In this document: in pieces, positions 4,655 to 5,290 of the stretch
How the letters are laid out: every line of letters starts with the position of its first letter
Numbering within the stretch: the first letter of the stretch is position 1
Source: Candidatus Moraniibacteriota bacterium
Lineage (GTDB): Bacteria > Patescibacteriota > Minisyncoccia > JAHIHE01 > JAGLIN01
Direction of reading: 5' to 3'
Assembly (NCBI GenBank): GCA_030641185.1
Contig: DAOWHY010000023.1
Coordinates: 1 to 5,290, forward strand
Length of the DNA: 5,290 bases
Notes under the pieces: generated by a model
What the model was told of the DNA's origin: nothing
Databases searched by the model: none
The model's input: the letters and a program-made list of their open reading frames with translations, nothing else
Made by a program: the position numbers and the translations under genes

Positions 4655-5290
4655 TCAAAACCCCACATATTCAATTTCCTCTTTCAGCTGAATTCCAAAT
4701 TTATTTCTAACTTTCTGCTTTATCAAGCTTATTAAAATAACAACATCTTCCGCTTTGGCATTGTTAAAATTAACAATAAAATTACAATGCTTTTCCGAAA
4801 TCATCGCGCCGCCGATTTTTTTGTTTTTTAATTCATCAATCTGCTCTATTAACCAGCCAGCGGGAATAACATTATTTTTAGCAATTTTATTTAACTTTGG
4901 AAATTCTTTTTTCAATTTTGCCAAATGATTATCATCAACAACTGGATTTTTAAACACGCTCCCCGCGCTTGGATATTCCAAGGGCTGTTTTTCTTTTCTT
5001 GATTTAAGAATCTCTGCGGTTATTTTTTTACTCTCATCCTGATTTCCTTTTTCCAATTTCAAAACAGCGCTCAAAATAATAAACTTTTTTTCTTTTTTGA
5101 AAACGCTATCCCGATAAGAAAACTGACATTGTTTATTATTCAATTTCAAAATCCCCCTGACCCCCTTTAATAAAGGGGGAAATGTTTTATTCTCCTTCTG
5201 TATTTTGTTCCCCCTTTGTAAAAGGGGGCTAGGGGGATTTCCTAATTTCCAATATCCAATATCCAATACCTCCACTTCCTCCACAACATC
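4655..5290 (-). CDS. murB: UDP-N-acetylenolpyruvoylglucosamine reductase MurB, C-terminal 211 codons (partial, with in-frame repeat insertion)
   Basis: MurB is the cytosolic FAD enzyme that uses NADPH to reduce UDP-GlcNAc-enolpyruvate to UDP-MurNAc in peptidoglycan synthesis. The frame is open from the right edge to the TGA at 4657-4655. Counting from the first whole codon, CQFSYRDSVFK (55-65) is the conserved YRDSxFK region, SAGSVFKNP (108-116) holds the catalytic serine (S111), PAGWLIEQ and SEKHCNFIVN follow as usual, and LKEEIEYVGF ends the protein with the expected catalytic glutamate (probably E205). The FAD-binding N-terminal part lies outside the window. Between EVEVLD (5-10) and ILKLNNKQC (47-55), where homologues have a short turn, about 36 extra residues are encoded by a palindromic repeat and heptamers without breaking the frame. 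A GTG at 5284 is not the start; the open frame and the missing domain show the gene begins outside. Confidence 0.95.
   Translation of the reverse strand, partial: DVVEEVEVLDIGYWKLGNPPSPLLQRGNKIQKENKTFPPLLKGVRGILKLNNKQCQFSYRDSVFKKEKKFIILSAVLKLEKGNQDESKKITAEILKSRKEKQPLEYPSAGSVFKNPVVDDNHLAKLKKEFPKLNKIAKNNVIPAGWLIEQIDELKNKKIGGAMISEKHCNFIVNFNNAKAEDVVILISLIKQKVRNKFGIQLKEEIEYVGF
5149..5240. repeat. 92-base C5/G5 double-hairpin element inserted in frame in murB
   Basis: The ends 5149-5168 (AAATCCCCCTGACCCCCTTT) and 5221-5240 are reverse complements over 20 bases with two mismatches. Each half also folds alone: CCCCCTTT/AAAGGGGG at 5161-5179 and at 5210-5228. I know this CCCCCTTTA-TAAAGGGGG type as a widespread interspersed repeat normally found between genes. 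Here the murB frame reads through it, giving NPPSPLLQRG and FPPLLKGVRG in the protein. Confidence 0.88.
5246..5270. repeat. Heptamer tandem repeat inside murB
   Basis: The units TTTCCAA, TATCCAA, TATCCAA and the partial TACC lie beside the palindromic element. Three units make 21 bases, which keeps the reading frame; they encode about LDIGYWKL. A heptamer array of different sequence is found upstream of secA (924-958). Confidence 0.7.

Noticed and set aside
5149..5240. murB broken as a pseudogene by the repeat
   Set aside because: The frame is open on both sides and through the repeat, and all downstream MurB motifs are intact.

Overview
AT-rich bacterial DNA, probably from a Patescibacteria (CPR, Parcubacteria-like) genome. 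This rests on the short basic-tailed HPF, a SecA with extra residues between its HNTSYIFDP and [12 protein letters not shown] stretches, lysine- and asparagine-rich proteins, and core genes without Shine-Dalgarno (SD) sites. The phylum call is inference by eye; no search was possible.

Layout, left to right. 1-920 (minus): N-terminal 306 codons of secA, running off the left edge. 1015-1311 (plus): unrecognised 98-aa gene with its own consensus promoter, strong SD and terminator. 1342-1764 (minus): hpf/raiA-type ribosome hibernation factor with a good promoter. 1830-2235 (minus): a compact small-peptide locus holding a consensus promoter, a 24-codon ORF with a perfect SD, a hairpin, a 48-aa peptide with a signal sequence and a Trp-rich end, and a strong terminator. 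2250-3503 (minus): 12-TM MFS transporter. 3696-4298 (minus): Nudix hydrolase, with a perfect promoter about 200 bases upstream and a nested inverted repeat in the presumed leader. 4655-5290 (minus): C-terminal two thirds of murB, running off the right edge.

The genes are mostly separate transcription units rather than one operon: secA (protein export), hpf (ribosome dormancy), murB (peptidoglycan precursor), one transporter and one Nudix enzyme. hpf next to secA is a common bacterial order; here an opposite-strand cassette sits between them.

The window is rich in palindromic repeats of at least five unrelated types. Three lie between genes (3532-3613, 4350-4470, 4538-4647). Two lie in frame inside coding sequence: a 92-base C5/G5 double hairpin in murB and a 22-base perfect palindrome in the MFS central loop. 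This resembles the in-gene palindromic elements known from Rickettsia. The best candidate for something undescribed is the small-peptide locus; second is the in-frame repeat invasion of murB.
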